A DNA stretch of 64,000 nucleotides, taken from positions 636,157-700,156 of the forward strand of contig NZ_ATYT01000003.1 of NCBI RefSeq assembly GCF_000427825.1, written 5' to 3'. The notes beneath the pieces are model-generated. The model worked only from the letters and a program-made list of their open reading frames with translations. It searched no databases and had not been told where the DNA came from. This stretch comes from Thermocrispum municipale DSM 44069. Lineage in GTDB: Bacteria; Actinomycetota; Actinomycetes; Mycobacteriales; Pseudonocardiaceae. Positions within the stretch are counted from its first letter, which is position 1; each line of letters starts with the position of its first letter. The position numbers and the translations under genes were made by a program. Shown in pieces: positions 50,869 to 60,100 of this stretch.

Positions 50869-53800
50869 CGCCCCTCCAGCAGGTCGGACAACGCCGTCAC
50901 GGCTGCTGCCGGGGGCTGCCAGGTGAACACACCACAGCCGGGTGGCGTGTTCGGGCCGATCATGCCGCGCACGAACAGGTATTGCGCACCGCCGAGATGA
51001 CGCTCCGGGTCGTAGGCCGGAAGCCGCCAGCGCAGGTATCGGTGCAGGGCGACCAGATACAGCAAGGCTTGCAGCGGGTAGTGCGCGCGCAGCATCTCCC
51101 CCGCCATCGCCTCGTGCGTGTAGTCGGTGGCGTCGACGGGACCGGCGGCGAGCTTGTTGGTCTTGTAGTCGACCACGGTGAACCGAGGCCCGGGACGGCG
51201 CAGCACGGCGTCGATGCTGCCGGTGAGGAATCCGCGCAGCGGTGGCGGCGTCAGCTCGCTGAGCATGTCGGGGTACCCGGCGAGCGGGTCATCGGCCGGC
51301 AGATGTGTCCGGATGGTCTCGGCGATGCGCTGCACCGAGACAGTGGCCGCCACCGGCAACTCGAACTCCAGCTCGGTGAGCCGGTCCGCCGGGGCGACAT
51401 CGGCAAGGGTGTCGCGGCCGATCGGTGTCCGGAGCGCGGCGGTGAGTGCGTGGGCGAGTACGGCGACGTCCACTGTGGACATCGTGCGGGCGACCGCCTT
51501 GGCGCACCGCAGCCGGACCTCGGCGGCCAGGTCGTCGGCCGATGTGTCAACCTCCTCGAGCACGGCGTGCACCAGCGTGCCGAACTCCGCGCCTGCGGGC
51601 AGCTCGTTCATCAACGAAGCCGTCGGGCTGTCCGTGCCCTCGGCCATGCCAGTGATCCTGTCAGGGTTGATGTCACCGCCCGTGGCACCGCCCGTCGGCT
51701 CCGGGGGCTCCGGCTCGTCGATCGTGGTCCGTTCCTCGGTTTCGCTGGCCACACCCTGGTCGGCATGCGCGGCAGCGGTCAACGCGCTGTAGGACGCGCG
51801 GCGCCAGAACGTGTCGAGTCGGCGGTCGAACGTGGCAACGGCCAGCTTGCGGTGCGGCTCGGCCGCCGGCTGCCACCTGCGCGCGACTCGCTCGGCAGGC
51901 AGGGGTTCGACGGAGATCGCGCCCTCCGCCCAGGTCGTGAAGACCTGCTGCAGAGCGGAATCGGACGGCACCGGCGCCGTCGCCGCCGGTTCGGGCCCGG
52001 CACCACGGCCGAAGAGCAGGCGGTTCAGCGGAGCGCTCTTGGTGTTGGTGGTCGGCGCCCACCAGACGACCACACGGGACAGCGCGCGGGTCAGCGCCAC
52101 GTAGAGCAGCCGGAGATCCTCGGCGGCTTCCTCTTTCTGATGTTGCTTCCTGCGCAGGGCGTAGCCCGGACCGTTCGGACCTCCGACGTCGCGCACGCGA
52201 TCGGCGCCCTCGTGCAGCAGTAACGCGTCCACGTCGCGCGGCTTGCTGCCGTCCCAGCCGAACGGCAGATACACCACCGGGTACTCCAGGCCCTTGGCGG
52301 CGTGAATGGTGACGATGTGGATCGCCGCGCTGTCGCGGTCGAGCATGCGGCTGCGATCGGCGGAGGTGACCGGTTGATCCTCGGCCATGCGGGCCGACAG
52401 CCACCGGATCAGGGCGGTGAGACCCAGCCGTCGGGTGCGTGCTTCGCGATTGAGCAGCTGGGCGACGTGCCGGAGGTCGGTGAGTGTGCGTTCGCCGCCT
52501 TCGTGGCGCAGGATGCGCTCGGTCAATCGGGTTCGCGCGGCCAACCGTTCGAACAGCGCCGCCATGCCGTGCGCGGAGAACGTCGCGCCGAGCTCGCGCA
52601 GCAGGCCGGCGTGTTCGGCGAGCAGCTCGTCCCCACGTTCGTCGAGCTCCGCGGCCGTGACACCGACCAGCGGGGTGAGGGCGGCGAGCCGGACCCGGGG
52701 CGGGCGGTGTGGCCGCTCGACGCCTTGCAGTAGCCGCAACCATGCCTCCGCGGCGGGTGCGGCGAAAACGCTGTTGCCGCCCGCTTGCACGCTGGGTACC
52801 CCTGCTTTCTGCAGCGCATCGCGGACCAGTGCGATCTGGCTGCGATTCCGCACGAGCACGGCGATGTCGCTCGGCTTCATCGGCCGCCCGTCGAAGGTCG
52901 GCGAGCTCTGCAGCAGTTCGACGATGTCGTCGGCGAGATCGGCTGCGATGCGCCGCCGCACCGCGTCCACCGGGGGAAAGCCGTTCTTGTGCACCCGACC
53001 GCAGTCGGTTCGGGTCAGATAGCGCAGGCGCAGTGGCGGGCCGGGCAAGCGCTGCGCGGAGTGGGCCGCGGCGACCGGGTTCACCACGATCTGAGGGTGG
53101 CCGAGCGCAGCACCGCCGTAGACCCGCTCGAGCGCGGCGAGCAACCCGGCGTCGCTGCGCCAGTTGACGTCCAGCTCGAGGTGGTGATCGGCCTCGCGCA
53201 CGGCATCGAGGTACGCGAGCACTTCCGCGCCACGGAAGGCGTAGATGGCCTGCTTCGGGTCACCGACCAGGATCAGCGTGCGGTGGCCGTGGAATGCCAG
53301 GCGCAGCACCTGCCACTGGACCGGGTCGGTGTCCTGGAACTCGTCGACGAGCACGACCCGGTAGCGGTCCCGGATGCGTTCGCAGGCGGCTGGGCCGTGG
53401 ACCGGGTGGGCCAGGGTGTCCCGCAACAGGACCAGCAGGTCGTCGAAGTCGCGGATCCCCCGCCGTCGCTTGCGGCGTTCCACCTCGGCACGGGCGGCCT
53501 GGGCGAACTCGACGCGTCGCCCGGCCACCGTGTCCGGGCGCGGCTCGGGGACGAGCCGCGCTTGGCTGTCGCGGATCGCTGCGCGTGCCGCCGCGGTGGC
53601 CTCGTTCAGTGGCAACAGCGTCTCGTCGTTGCGGTACTTCGCCAGATAGAGATCGGAGATCACCTCCTCGGCGATGTCGTCGGTCGACTCGACCAGAACC
53701 GCATCGGGTTCCCGCTCCCCCGCGATCCCCAGGCCGTCCAGCATCTGCTGGCAGAAGCTGTGCGTCGTGGCAATGGTCGCCGCGTCGAAGTCGGACAACG

Positions 53801-54137
53801 CACGCAGCAACCTCCGCCGCCGAAGTTGCACGACCTCGTCGTCACCGTCGGCCAGGTAGGCGACGAGTCGGTCCTGATCCGCACGGGCACGATGCGGCTC
53901 GGTGAGCGCAGCAGCGGTCGCGGCCAGCCTTGCGCGCGTGCGTTCCCGCAGCTCGTGGGTGGCGGCCCGGCCGAAGGTGACCAGCATGATCTGCGACAGT
54001 TCGACCAGGCCCTCGGCCAGGTAGCGCGTGGCCAGCCCGGCGATCGCGTACGTCTTGCCGGTGCCCGCGCTGGCCTCGATCACCGTCGTGCCGGACGGCA
54101 GCGGGCCGGTCAGGTCGAACGTGGCACCCGGGCTCAC
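50865..54137 (-). CDS. recB: Exodeoxyribonuclease V subunit beta
   Basis: A 1090-residue helicase-nuclease. The SF1A helicase begins with Walker A EASAGTGKTYA (21-31); DFDDLLVLLRDT, VVLVDEFQDTDPVQWQVL and LILVGDPKQAIYAFRGAE follow, and VTIHAAKGLEYPVVYLP near the middle. The C-terminal nuclease domain has the DUF2800/PD-(D/E)XK pattern GSIDAVLRR...FTVVDYKTNKL. The 3'-5' motor and nuclease act with RecC and RecD. The GTG start overlaps the recC stop (GTGA). Confidence 0.96.
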   Translation of the reverse strand: MSPGATFDLTGPLPSGTTVIEASAGTGKTYAIAGLATRYLAEGLVELSQIMLVTFGRAATHELRERTRARLAATAAALTEPHRARADQDRLVAYLADGDDEVVQLRRRRLLRALSDFDAATIATTHSFCQQMLDGLGIAGEREPDAVLVESTDDIAEEVISDLYLAKYRNDETLLPLNEATAAARAAIRDSQARLVPEPRPDTVAGRRVEFAQAARAEVERRKRRRGIRDFDDLLVLLRDTLAHPVHGPAACERIRDRYRVVLVDEFQDTDPVQWQVLRLAFHGHRTLILVGDPKQAIYAFRGAEVLAYLDAVREADHHLELDVNWRSDAGLLAALERVYGGAALGHPQIVVNPVAAAHSAQRLPGPPLRLRYLTRTDCGRVHKNGFPPVDAVRRRIAADLADDIVELLQSSPTFDGRPMKPSDIAVLVRNRSQIALVRDALQKAGVPSVQAGGNSVFAAPAAEAWLRLLQGVERPHRPPRVRLAALTPLVGVTAAELDERGDELLAEHAGLLRELGATFSAHGMAALFERLAARTRLTERILRHEGGERTLTDLRHVAQLLNREARTRRLGLTALIRWLSARMAEDQPVTSADRSRMLDRDSAAIHIVTIHAAKGLEYPVVYLPFGWDGSKPRDVDALLLHEGADRVRDVGGPNGPGYALRRKQHQKEEAAEDLRLLYVALTRALSRVVVWWAPTTNTKSAPLNRLLFGRGAGPEPAATAPVPSDSALQQVFTTWAEGAISVEPLPAERVARRWQPAAEPHRKLAVATFDRRLDTFWRRASYSALTAAAHADQGVASETEERTTIDEPEPPEPTGGATGGDINPDRITGMAEGTDSPTASLMNELPAGAEFGTLVHAVLEEVDTSADDLAAEVRLRCAKAVARTMSTVDVAVLAHALTAALRTPIGRDTLADVAPADRLTELEFELPVAATVSVQRIAETIRTHLPADDPLAGYPDMLSELTPPPLRGFLTGSIDAVLRRPGPRFTVVDYKTNKLAAGPVDATDYTHEAMAGEMLRAHYPLQALLYLVALHRYLRWRLPAYDPERHLGGAQYLFVRGMIGPNTPPGCGVFTWQPPAAAVTALSDLLEGR

Positions 54138-57100
54138 ACCGGCACCACCGTTTCACAGGCCAGCATCGGCTCCCAGACGCGACGTGCGAGCTGACCGAAG
54201 CGGCTGGGTTCGTCGCTCCATCGCTCGTCGTCACGTGGCGGGACGGCGCACAACTGCTCGAACGGCACGTCGACACCGTGCACGTAACGAACGGCCGGGT
54301 CTGCGTTCTCGCCGTAGCTGCCGCGGCTGCTGGTCCAGAGGCGCTTGGCGTCGGACATGGCATCGGCGATGCCATCTCCCCGCATGCGACAGCTCGCGTA
54401 CTTTTCCGCTGTGCGCGGGGCCATCGGCAGTGGTTCACGCAGCCCACGGTCGTAGACGTCGAGCACGTGCTCCAGGACTGCGCACGGGTCGGCGGGTGCG
54501 GTCAAGGTCGACCGGCGCGCGCTCGGTTCGCCCGATCTGTACGGGCCGATCGTGACGGCCTGCCATTCGAGGTCACCGGTCGTGGCCGCGACTGCGAGCA
54601 GCCGCAGCCAGGCGGCGAACCGGTGCCGCGGCGACAACGTCGAGAACAAGACCGTCACCAGGTTCTTCCCACGCGCGTCCGGCACGGTGCCCGACAACCG
54701 TCGCCCGCCGGCGAAGTCGATCGAGACGTCGACGGTGGTCGCGACCTCGCCGAGGTGGGGTGCTGCCGCGTGTTGCACCGCGGCGATGCTGTCGGTGATC
54801 TTCCTCAGCGCATTCAGCCCGAGACGCCCGGCGGGGAGGGTTCCGCGGCGCAGCTCCGCCTGGCACACGTCGGCCAGGTCGGCCCCGGCCAGCACCGCTG
54901 ACAGCATCCGGTCGCCGATCTGCCAGCGTTCCAGGCCTTCGACGGTCAGTGGGAGCGTGTCGTCGACGTCGTCGGCGCGGTCCGACAGCGTGACCCCGAG
55001 GCGCTGGCGGAGGAACTCGCGAGCGGGATTGGTGAAGAACGAGACGAGGTCGTCCAGGTCGACGTCGGTCCGGGTGACCGCGGGCAATGCCGTCTGCAAC
55101 AGGGGCGGCATCGGCTGCTGGTCACGAGAGGCAAGGGCCCCGGCGAACGCGTGCGCGTCGAAGCTGAACGGCCTGGGCGGCACGAAGTTCGCCGCGTCGA
55201 ACGGCTGCAAGGGCTGCCGCGTGACGACCTTCTCCGGGTCGGCGACAGTGGCCTTGACGACGTCGATCAGCTCGGCCAGCGGGGCCGCCGGCGGTCTCGG
55301 CGCTCCGGTGACCGGGTCGGCGCCGGTGTAACAGAGCACCAGATGCTCGGTGGCCGCGAGCGCCGCGTCCAGCAAAAGTTGCCGATCCTCGCTGCGTGGG
55401 TCGCGCTCCCCGAGACAGGGATTGCGCGCCAGGATGTCGTCGCCATCGGCCGCGGTCGTGCGTGGGAACGCGTCGTCGTCCAGCCCGATCACCGCGACCA
55501 CGCGATGCGGAACCGACCGCATCGGAACCAACGTGCAGACCGTCAGCTCTCCGGTGCGGAAGTTCGCCCTGGTCGGGCGCGCATCCAGACGGCGGGCGAG
55601 CATCGATCGGACGTCGGCGAGGCGCAGCGTCACCTCGCCGGCGTGTTCGGTCGCCGCAGCGAGCTCACGCGTGGCCTGCACGCGCTGCCACGTCTCATCG
55701 GCCGCCACGTCCGTGAGCAGCTCGAGCGCCTGCCCGAGGGTGGCCGTCCACTCCCCCGCTTGCTGCTCGCCGGTCAGCCGGTCCAGCACCGCCGTGAGCC
55801 GTTCGACGAACTCGGTGAACCGGCCGGCCAGGTCCACGTCACTGGAGTCGACGTCGTCCAACGGAAGCGCGAGCCCCAGCCATTCGAAGCCGGTCTCGTC
55901 GGCGGCCACACCGAGCATCAGACGGTTGAGCGCGGTGTCGAACGTGTTCTGCGGAACGCTTTGCAGGCCGTGCGCGGCGCGCTGCCGAGGTCCCAGCCCC
56001 CAGCGCGCGCCCGCCGTGACCGTCCACCTGCGGATGGTCTCCAAATCCTCCGTGGTGAAACCGAAGCGGCGCGCCACCGGCTCGCGCGCGGCCAGGTCGA
56101 GGACCTCGCTCGCGGTGACCCGGCCGTCGGCCAGCTCGAGCAGGGTCGCCACCACCTCCAGCAACGGGTTGGTGTACGCCGGACTGCGGTCGGCCAGCCG
56201 TACCCGCAGCCGGTGACCGGGATGCTCGGCCACGTCGGGCTGACCGAACGCGGCCGCGATGAACGGGGCGTAGGCCTCCACATCGGGGCACAGCACGATG
56301 ATGTCCCGCGGCTGCAGGGTCTCGTCCGCCGCGAGCAGACCGAGCAGCGCTTCCCGCAGCACCTCGACCTGCCGGGCAGGCCCGTGGCAGGCGTGAATCT
56401 GGACGGTGTCGTCGTTCGGGACTCGGCCTGCCGAGCCGGGAAATCGGTCGGCAGCGATGTCAGCGCGGAGCGCCGCCAGGACCCCGGACGCGGGCTCCTC
56501 GGCCGGATGGTGCACGTCGGTGCCAGGGAGCCGACGTTGCAGTTCGCGGACCTCTCTGGCCAGGCCGGCCAGCAGCGGGCTGTCGAGCAGCAATGCGCTG
56601 TCGTCCTCCGTCCGTCGCAGCGGCACCGGGCGGCCGGACAGCTTCTGCCACATGACCGGACTGGGGTGCGTCAGCCACAGGTGGACGTCGCGGTGCGCCG
56701 ACAGCGCGTCGAGGACGGCGAACTGAGCACGCGTCAACCTGGTCGCGCCGAACAACGACACGCGTTCCGGCAGATCAACCAGCGTCGGATCGTCGGCGAG
56801 TGCCTGGCAGGTCCCCGCGAGCCGCTCCGCTGGGCTGGGTGTCGCGATTCGGTCGCGCAGCCGTCGCCACAGCTCGACCTGCCACGTCAGGTCCTCGTCG
56901 ACGCACCCGCCTGCGCCGTCGGAGCGCCCGCCGGCGGCCCAGTCGACCAGCATGTCGGGGCGATTCTCGCCGTAGGAGGTGAACAATCGGGTCAGCGTCT
57001 CCGCGGTGCTGTACCGCCGACCGCGCCGGTGCGGTTCCGCATCGCCGTCGGCGCCGAGGTGGCGCGCCAGCATGGCGCACCACGGCTCGTCCGCGCAGTC

Positions 57101-57463
57101 GTCGATGATCTCCAGCAGCGTCCAGACGAGTCTGCTCGGCGACCACGGGTCTTCCTCCGGGGCGATGCCCTGTGCTCCGGCGATCGCGTCGGCGACCAGC
57201 TCGTTGGGTTGCGGAAACTCGATGTTCGCCGCCACCCCGAGCCGGGTCGACAGCTGCTGGGAGAGCCAGCGCTCGACGCCCTTGGCCGGCACCGCGACGA
57301 CCTCCGGCGCGAACACGTCGTGCGCCGGGTCCGCCAGCAGCTCGGCCAGAGCCGCGACGAGGGTGTCGGATCGCTCCGCGCGATGCACGGTGAACACGCC
57401 TGGACCTGCCGTTCCGAGTGGTGGCGCCGGTTCGTCTTGCAGGCCAGTTCTAGCAGACGACAC
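54134..57463 (-). CDS. recC: Exodeoxyribonuclease V subunit gamma
   Basis: A 1109-residue RecC protein: an inactivated helicase with PAKGVERWLSQQLSTRLG near the N-terminus, EFPQPNELVADAI, then VVAVIGLDDDAFPRTTAADGDDILARNPCLGERDPRSEDRQLLLDAA and a C-terminal Chi-recognition/nuclease-like region. It splits the strands and holds RecB and RecD. The frame opens at GTG 57463; a second GTG at 57397, just before FTVHRAERSDTL, is an equally good start and matches the usual RecC N-terminus. Confidence 0.94.
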   Translation of the reverse strand: MSSARTGLQDEPAPPLGTAGPGVFTVHRAERSDTLVAALAELLADPAHDVFAPEVVAVPAKGVERWLSQQLSTRLGVAANIEFPQPNELVADAIAGAQGIAPEEDPWSPSRLVWTLLEIIDDCADEPWCAMLARHLGADGDAEPHRRGRRYSTAETLTRLFTSYGENRPDMLVDWAAGGRSDGAGGCVDEDLTWQVELWRRLRDRIATPSPAERLAGTCQALADDPTLVDLPERVSLFGATRLTRAQFAVLDALSAHRDVHLWLTHPSPVMWQKLSGRPVPLRRTEDDSALLLDSPLLAGLAREVRELQRRLPGTDVHHPAEEPASGVLAALRADIAADRFPGSAGRVPNDDTVQIHACHGPARQVEVLREALLGLLAADETLQPRDIIVLCPDVEAYAPFIAAAFGQPDVAEHPGHRLRVRLADRSPAYTNPLLEVVATLLELADGRVTASEVLDLAAREPVARRFGFTTEDLETIRRWTVTAGARWGLGPRQRAAHGLQSVPQNTFDTALNRLMLGVAADETGFEWLGLALPLDDVDSSDVDLAGRFTEFVERLTAVLDRLTGEQQAGEWTATLGQALELLTDVAADETWQRVQATRELAAATEHAGEVTLRLADVRSMLARRLDARPTRANFRTGELTVCTLVPMRSVPHRVVAVIGLDDDAFPRTTAADGDDILARNPCLGERDPRSEDRQLLLDAALAATEHLVLCYTGADPVTGAPRPPAAPLAELIDVVKATVADPEKVVTRQPLQPFDAANFVPPRPFSFDAHAFAGALASRDQQPMPPLLQTALPAVTRTDVDLDDLVSFFTNPAREFLRQRLGVTLSDRADDVDDTLPLTVEGLERWQIGDRMLSAVLAGADLADVCQAELRRGTLPAGRLGLNALRKITDSIAAVQHAAAPHLGEVATTVDVSIDFAGGRRLSGTVPDARGKNLVTVLFSTLSPRHRFAAWLRLLAVAATTGDLEWQAVTIGPYRSGEPSARRSTLTAPADPCAVLEHVLDVYDRGLREPLPMAPRTAEKYASCRMRGDGIADAMSDAKRLWTSSRGSYGENADPAVRYVHGVDVPFEQLCAVPPRDDERWSDEPSRFGQLARRVWEPMLACETVVPV

Positions 57464-57510
57464 CCACGCTCACCGTGCGCAACGACGGCCAGGCGAGTCA
57501 CCGAATCCGA

Positions 57511-58287
57511 TCAGTCGACGCGATAGCGGCCGGCCAGCTGCGGGCTCTGTGCGTGGAACGCGGCGAGCTCGGCGTCGAACACGGCTTGCAGCAGGCCGGC
57601 GTCCTCCACGCCCGGGGCGACCACGGTCTCGCCCAGCTCCAGTCCGCGCAGGCTCGCCGTGACCACGTCGTCGGCGCTCATCCGCGGCACGGCGCTCATG
57701 TCGATCCCCTGCCGCTGGTGGAATTCGGTCGCCACCACGCCGGGGCACAGCACCTGCACCTGCACACCGGTGCCCTCCAGCTCGGCGCTGAGCGTCTGCG
57801 ACATCGTCACCAGGTACGCCAAACCACCGCCGTAGACGACCCGGCGCGGCATCTGCGAGTGTGGCGCCGGCCCGCTGAAGGCGATCATGCCGGACACGTT
57901 GATGATCGTGCCGCGGCCGCGTTCCACCATGCTCGGGACCGCGGCGCGTGACAGCAGCGTGGGCGCCAGGACCTTGACGTTGACCAGTTCCTTGGCCTTG
58001 GCCGCGGGCAGATCGGCCAGCGGCATGTAGTGGGCTACTCCGGCGTTGTTCACCAGCACGTCCAGCGACTCCGCTGCCGCCAAGCCGGACACGGTGTCGA
58101 TGCCGGATTCGGTGGACAGGTCGGCGACCACGGTGCGCACCGCACCCGGGTAGGCCTCGGCGAGTTCCTCCAGTCGCTCCTTGCGCCTGCCGACCGCGAT
58201 CACGTCGTAGCCGTCGCGCAGCAGCCGGTGGGCGAACGCGGCACCGATGCCGGAAGTGGCGCCGGTGACCAGTGCGAGCTTGCTCAT
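57511..58287 (-). CDS. Short-chain dehydrogenase/reductase
   Basis: A 258-residue classical SDR: cofactor loop TGATSGIGAAFA (8-19), AVGRRKERL suggesting NADP(H), LVNNAGV, a Ser in NVSGMIAF, and the catalytic pair near YGGGLAYLVTMSQTLSAEL. The usual YxxxK is unclear: Tyr is in VVYGGG and the Lys position reads Leu/Tyr (YGGGLAY), so the normal catalytic Lys appears to be absent. The ATG at 58287 follows GGAAGGAAC. It is divergent from an XRE-type regulator, a common pairing for SDR genes. Confidence 0.87.
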   Translation of the reverse strand: MSKLALVTGATSGIGAAFAHRLLRDGYDVIAVGRRKERLEELAEAYPGAVRTVVADLSTESGIDTVSGLAAAESLDVLVNNAGVAHYMPLADLPAAKAKELVNVKVLAPTLLSRAAVPSMVERGRGTIINVSGMIAFSGPAPHSQMPRRVVYGGGLAYLVTMSQTLSAELEGTGVQVQVLCPGVVATEFHQRQGIDMSAVPRMSADDVVTASLRGLELGETVVAPGVEDAGLLQAVFDAELAAFHAQSPQLAGRYRVD

Positions 58288-58341
58288 GCGGGGTTCCTTC
58301 CCGAAGTGATTGCTGTGCTTCGAGAGTGCTCCCGCGCGTCC

Positions 58342-58383
58342 GGCGGTACCAGCGACAGCTCTTCCTGGGACTGGCGGTACCAG
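58342..58383. promoter_or_regulatory. Tandem GGCGGTACCAG elements between the SDR and its regulator
   Basis: GGCGGTACCAG occurs at 58342-58352 and 58373-58383, exactly 31 bp apart (three helical turns), in the 129-bp divergent promoter region. Each contains the GGTACC palindrome. Binding by the adjacent XRE/MmyB-type protein is inferred. Confidence 0.6.
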
Positions 58384-58416
58384 GACGTTTCGCTTCCGAC
58401 CGGCGATACTGGCCGG

Positions 58417-59283
58417 GTGGCATCCACCGAGCTCGGCCAGGCACTGAAGAACTGGCGCAACCGCGTGACTCCGGAAGCCGTGGGCTTTCCCGTCGGTTTG
58501 CAGCGACGAGTCCCCGGCCTGCGCCGGGAGGAGCTCGCCATGCTCGCCGGGATCTCGGTCGACTACGTCGTCCGGCTCGAACAGGGCCGGGCCACCGCTC
58601 CGTCCGAGCAGGTCGTCGAGGCGCTGGCCAGGGCGCTCCGGCTGTCCAGCGCCGAGCGCGAGCACTTGTTCGTGCTCAGTGGCTTGCAGCCACCCGGCCC
58701 GGACCGTGTCCCCACCCACCTGACACCGAGTGTGCAACGGCTGGTGGACCGGCTGCACGGCACACCGGTCGCGGTGTTCGACGCGACCTGGACGTTGCTG
58801 ACCGCCAATCCCTGCTACACCGCACTGATGGGTGATCCCTCAGCCTGGCGTGGGCACGAGCGGAATGCCGTGTGGCGCAACTTCCATGGTCTGTCCGAGC
58901 GGGTCCGGCACACCCCGGAGTCCCGTCATGCCCTGCTGACCGCGCTGGTGGCGGATCTGCGCTCGGCGACGGGCCGTTATCCCGCAGATCCACGGCTGAA
59001 GCGGTTGGTCGCCGATCTCCGCGAGAGCAGCGACCTGTTCGTCGAGCTGTGGGACTCCGGGGTGGCCGGACATCACGAGGCCTCCCGTAAGACGATCGAC
59101 CATCCGCAGGTCGGGCCCGTGACGCTGGACTGCGATGTATTGAGCGTGGCGGGCAGCGACCTGCGGATCATGGTCTACACCGCCGAGCCGGGCACCGAGG
59201 ATGCCGAACGCCTCGAACTCGTCTCGGTGGTCGGCATCCAGAACCTCGTCGGCGGTCAGGACGCGACGACCGGAGTGACGTGA
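58417..59283 (+). CDS. XRE family regulator with MmyB-like ligand domain
   Basis: A 288-residue regulator. The HTH covers about residues 5-75 (LGQALKNWRNRVTPEAVGFP, then RRVPGLRREELAMLAGISVDYVVRLEQGR), and a MmyB-type PAS-like domain from about 100 (VFDATWTLLTANPCYTALMG, NAVWRNF, DLRESSDLFVELWDSG). Such proteins are often divergent from an SDR gene and control it. The start is GTG 58417. Its 3' end overlaps the convergent aquaporin gene by 28 bp. Confidence 0.92.
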   Translation: MASTELGQALKNWRNRVTPEAVGFPVGLQRRVPGLRREELAMLAGISVDYVVRLEQGRATAPSEQVVEALARALRLSSAEREHLFVLSGLQPPGPDRVPTHLTPSVQRLVDRLHGTPVAVFDATWTLLTANPCYTALMGDPSAWRGHERNAVWRNFHGLSERVRHTPESRHALLTALVADLRSATGRYPADPRLKRLVADLRESSDLFVELWDSGVAGHHEASRKTIDHPQVGPVTLDCDVLSVAGSDLRIMVYTAEPGTEDAERLELVSVVGIQNLVGGQDATTGVT

Positions 59284-59999
59284 TACATCAGGCCCGCGAT
59301 CGCGCCACCGAGCACCGGGCCGACGATCGGAACCCACGAGTACCCCCAGTCCGAGGAGCCTTTGCCGGGAATGGGCAACAGCGCGTGGGCGATGCGCGGG
59401 CCGAGGTCACGGGTCGGGTTCAGGGCGTACCCGGTGGGTCCGCCGAGCGAGGCGCCGATACCGACCACGAGCATGGCGACCGCCAGTGGGCCCAGGCCGC
59501 TCGGGGTGTTGCCGAACACCAGCACCACGTAGACCAGGACGAACGTGGCGATGGCCTCGGTTGCGGTGTTCCAGCCGTAGGACCGGATCGCCGGGCCGGT
59601 GGCGAAGACCGCGAGCTTGCTCTCCGGGTCCTTCTCGGCGTCGAAGTGCCGCTTGTAGGCCACGAACGTCAGCGTCGCACCGATGAAGGCGCCGACCAGC
59701 TGCGCAGCGAGATACACGAGGAAATTGCCCGCGGTGGCGGGGACGTCGGTGGCGAAATCCTCACCCGCGACCCACAAGCCGACGGTGACCGCCGGGTTCA
59801 GGTGCGCACCGGACAGCGCGGCGGCGTACACACCGGCGAACACGCCCAGTCCCCAGCCGAAGCTGATCAGCAGCCAGCCGCCGTCGAAGCCTTTCGACTT
59901 GGCCAGCACCACGTTGGCGACCACACCGCAGCCGAGTAACAGAAGCAGCGCGCTGCCCATCGCTTCGGAAAAGAAGATCTGCCCCACTGAGCACCCCAC
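59256..59999 (-). CDS. MIP family channel (aquaglyceroporin type)
   Basis: A 247-residue six-helix channel. The two half-helix motifs are SGAHLNPAVTVGLW and GYALNPTRDLGPRI; the second is NPT rather than NPA, and the Asp after the Arg is typical of glycerol facilitators. The start is GTG 59999, though an in-frame GTG at 59987 has a better purine-rich site before it. It lies 101 bp downstream of rpiA on the same strand, consistent with polyol uptake for the adjacent kinase pathway. Confidence 0.9.
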   Translation of the reverse strand: MGCSVGQIFFSEAMGSALLLLLGCGVVANVVLAKSKGFDGGWLLISFGWGLGVFAGVYAAALSGAHLNPAVTVGLWVAGEDFATDVPATAGNFLVYLAAQLVGAFIGATLTFVAYKRHFDAEKDPESKLAVFATGPAIRSYGWNTATEAIATFVLVYVVLVFGNTPSGLGPLAVAMLVVGIGASLGGPTGYALNPTRDLGPRIAHALLPIPGKGSSDWGYSWVPIVGPVLGGAIAGLMYHVTPVVAS

Positions 60000-60100
60000 A
60001 ATTCTTGATCGGTGAAAAAGGCATGGCGAATCCGCCGCAGTAATTTCAGGCGGAAATCAGAAATACTCGAACGGCGGCGTCGAGCGGCCGCCGGTGACCG

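Noticed and set aside
50706-52223. 505-codon plus-strand open frame opposite recD/recB
   Set aside because: It is the reverse strand of conserved recBD sequence and has no ribosome site or family match.
55151-57526. 791-codon plus-strand open frame opposite recC
   Set aside because: The complement of recC stays open by composition bias alone; the protein is low-complexity and unlike any family.
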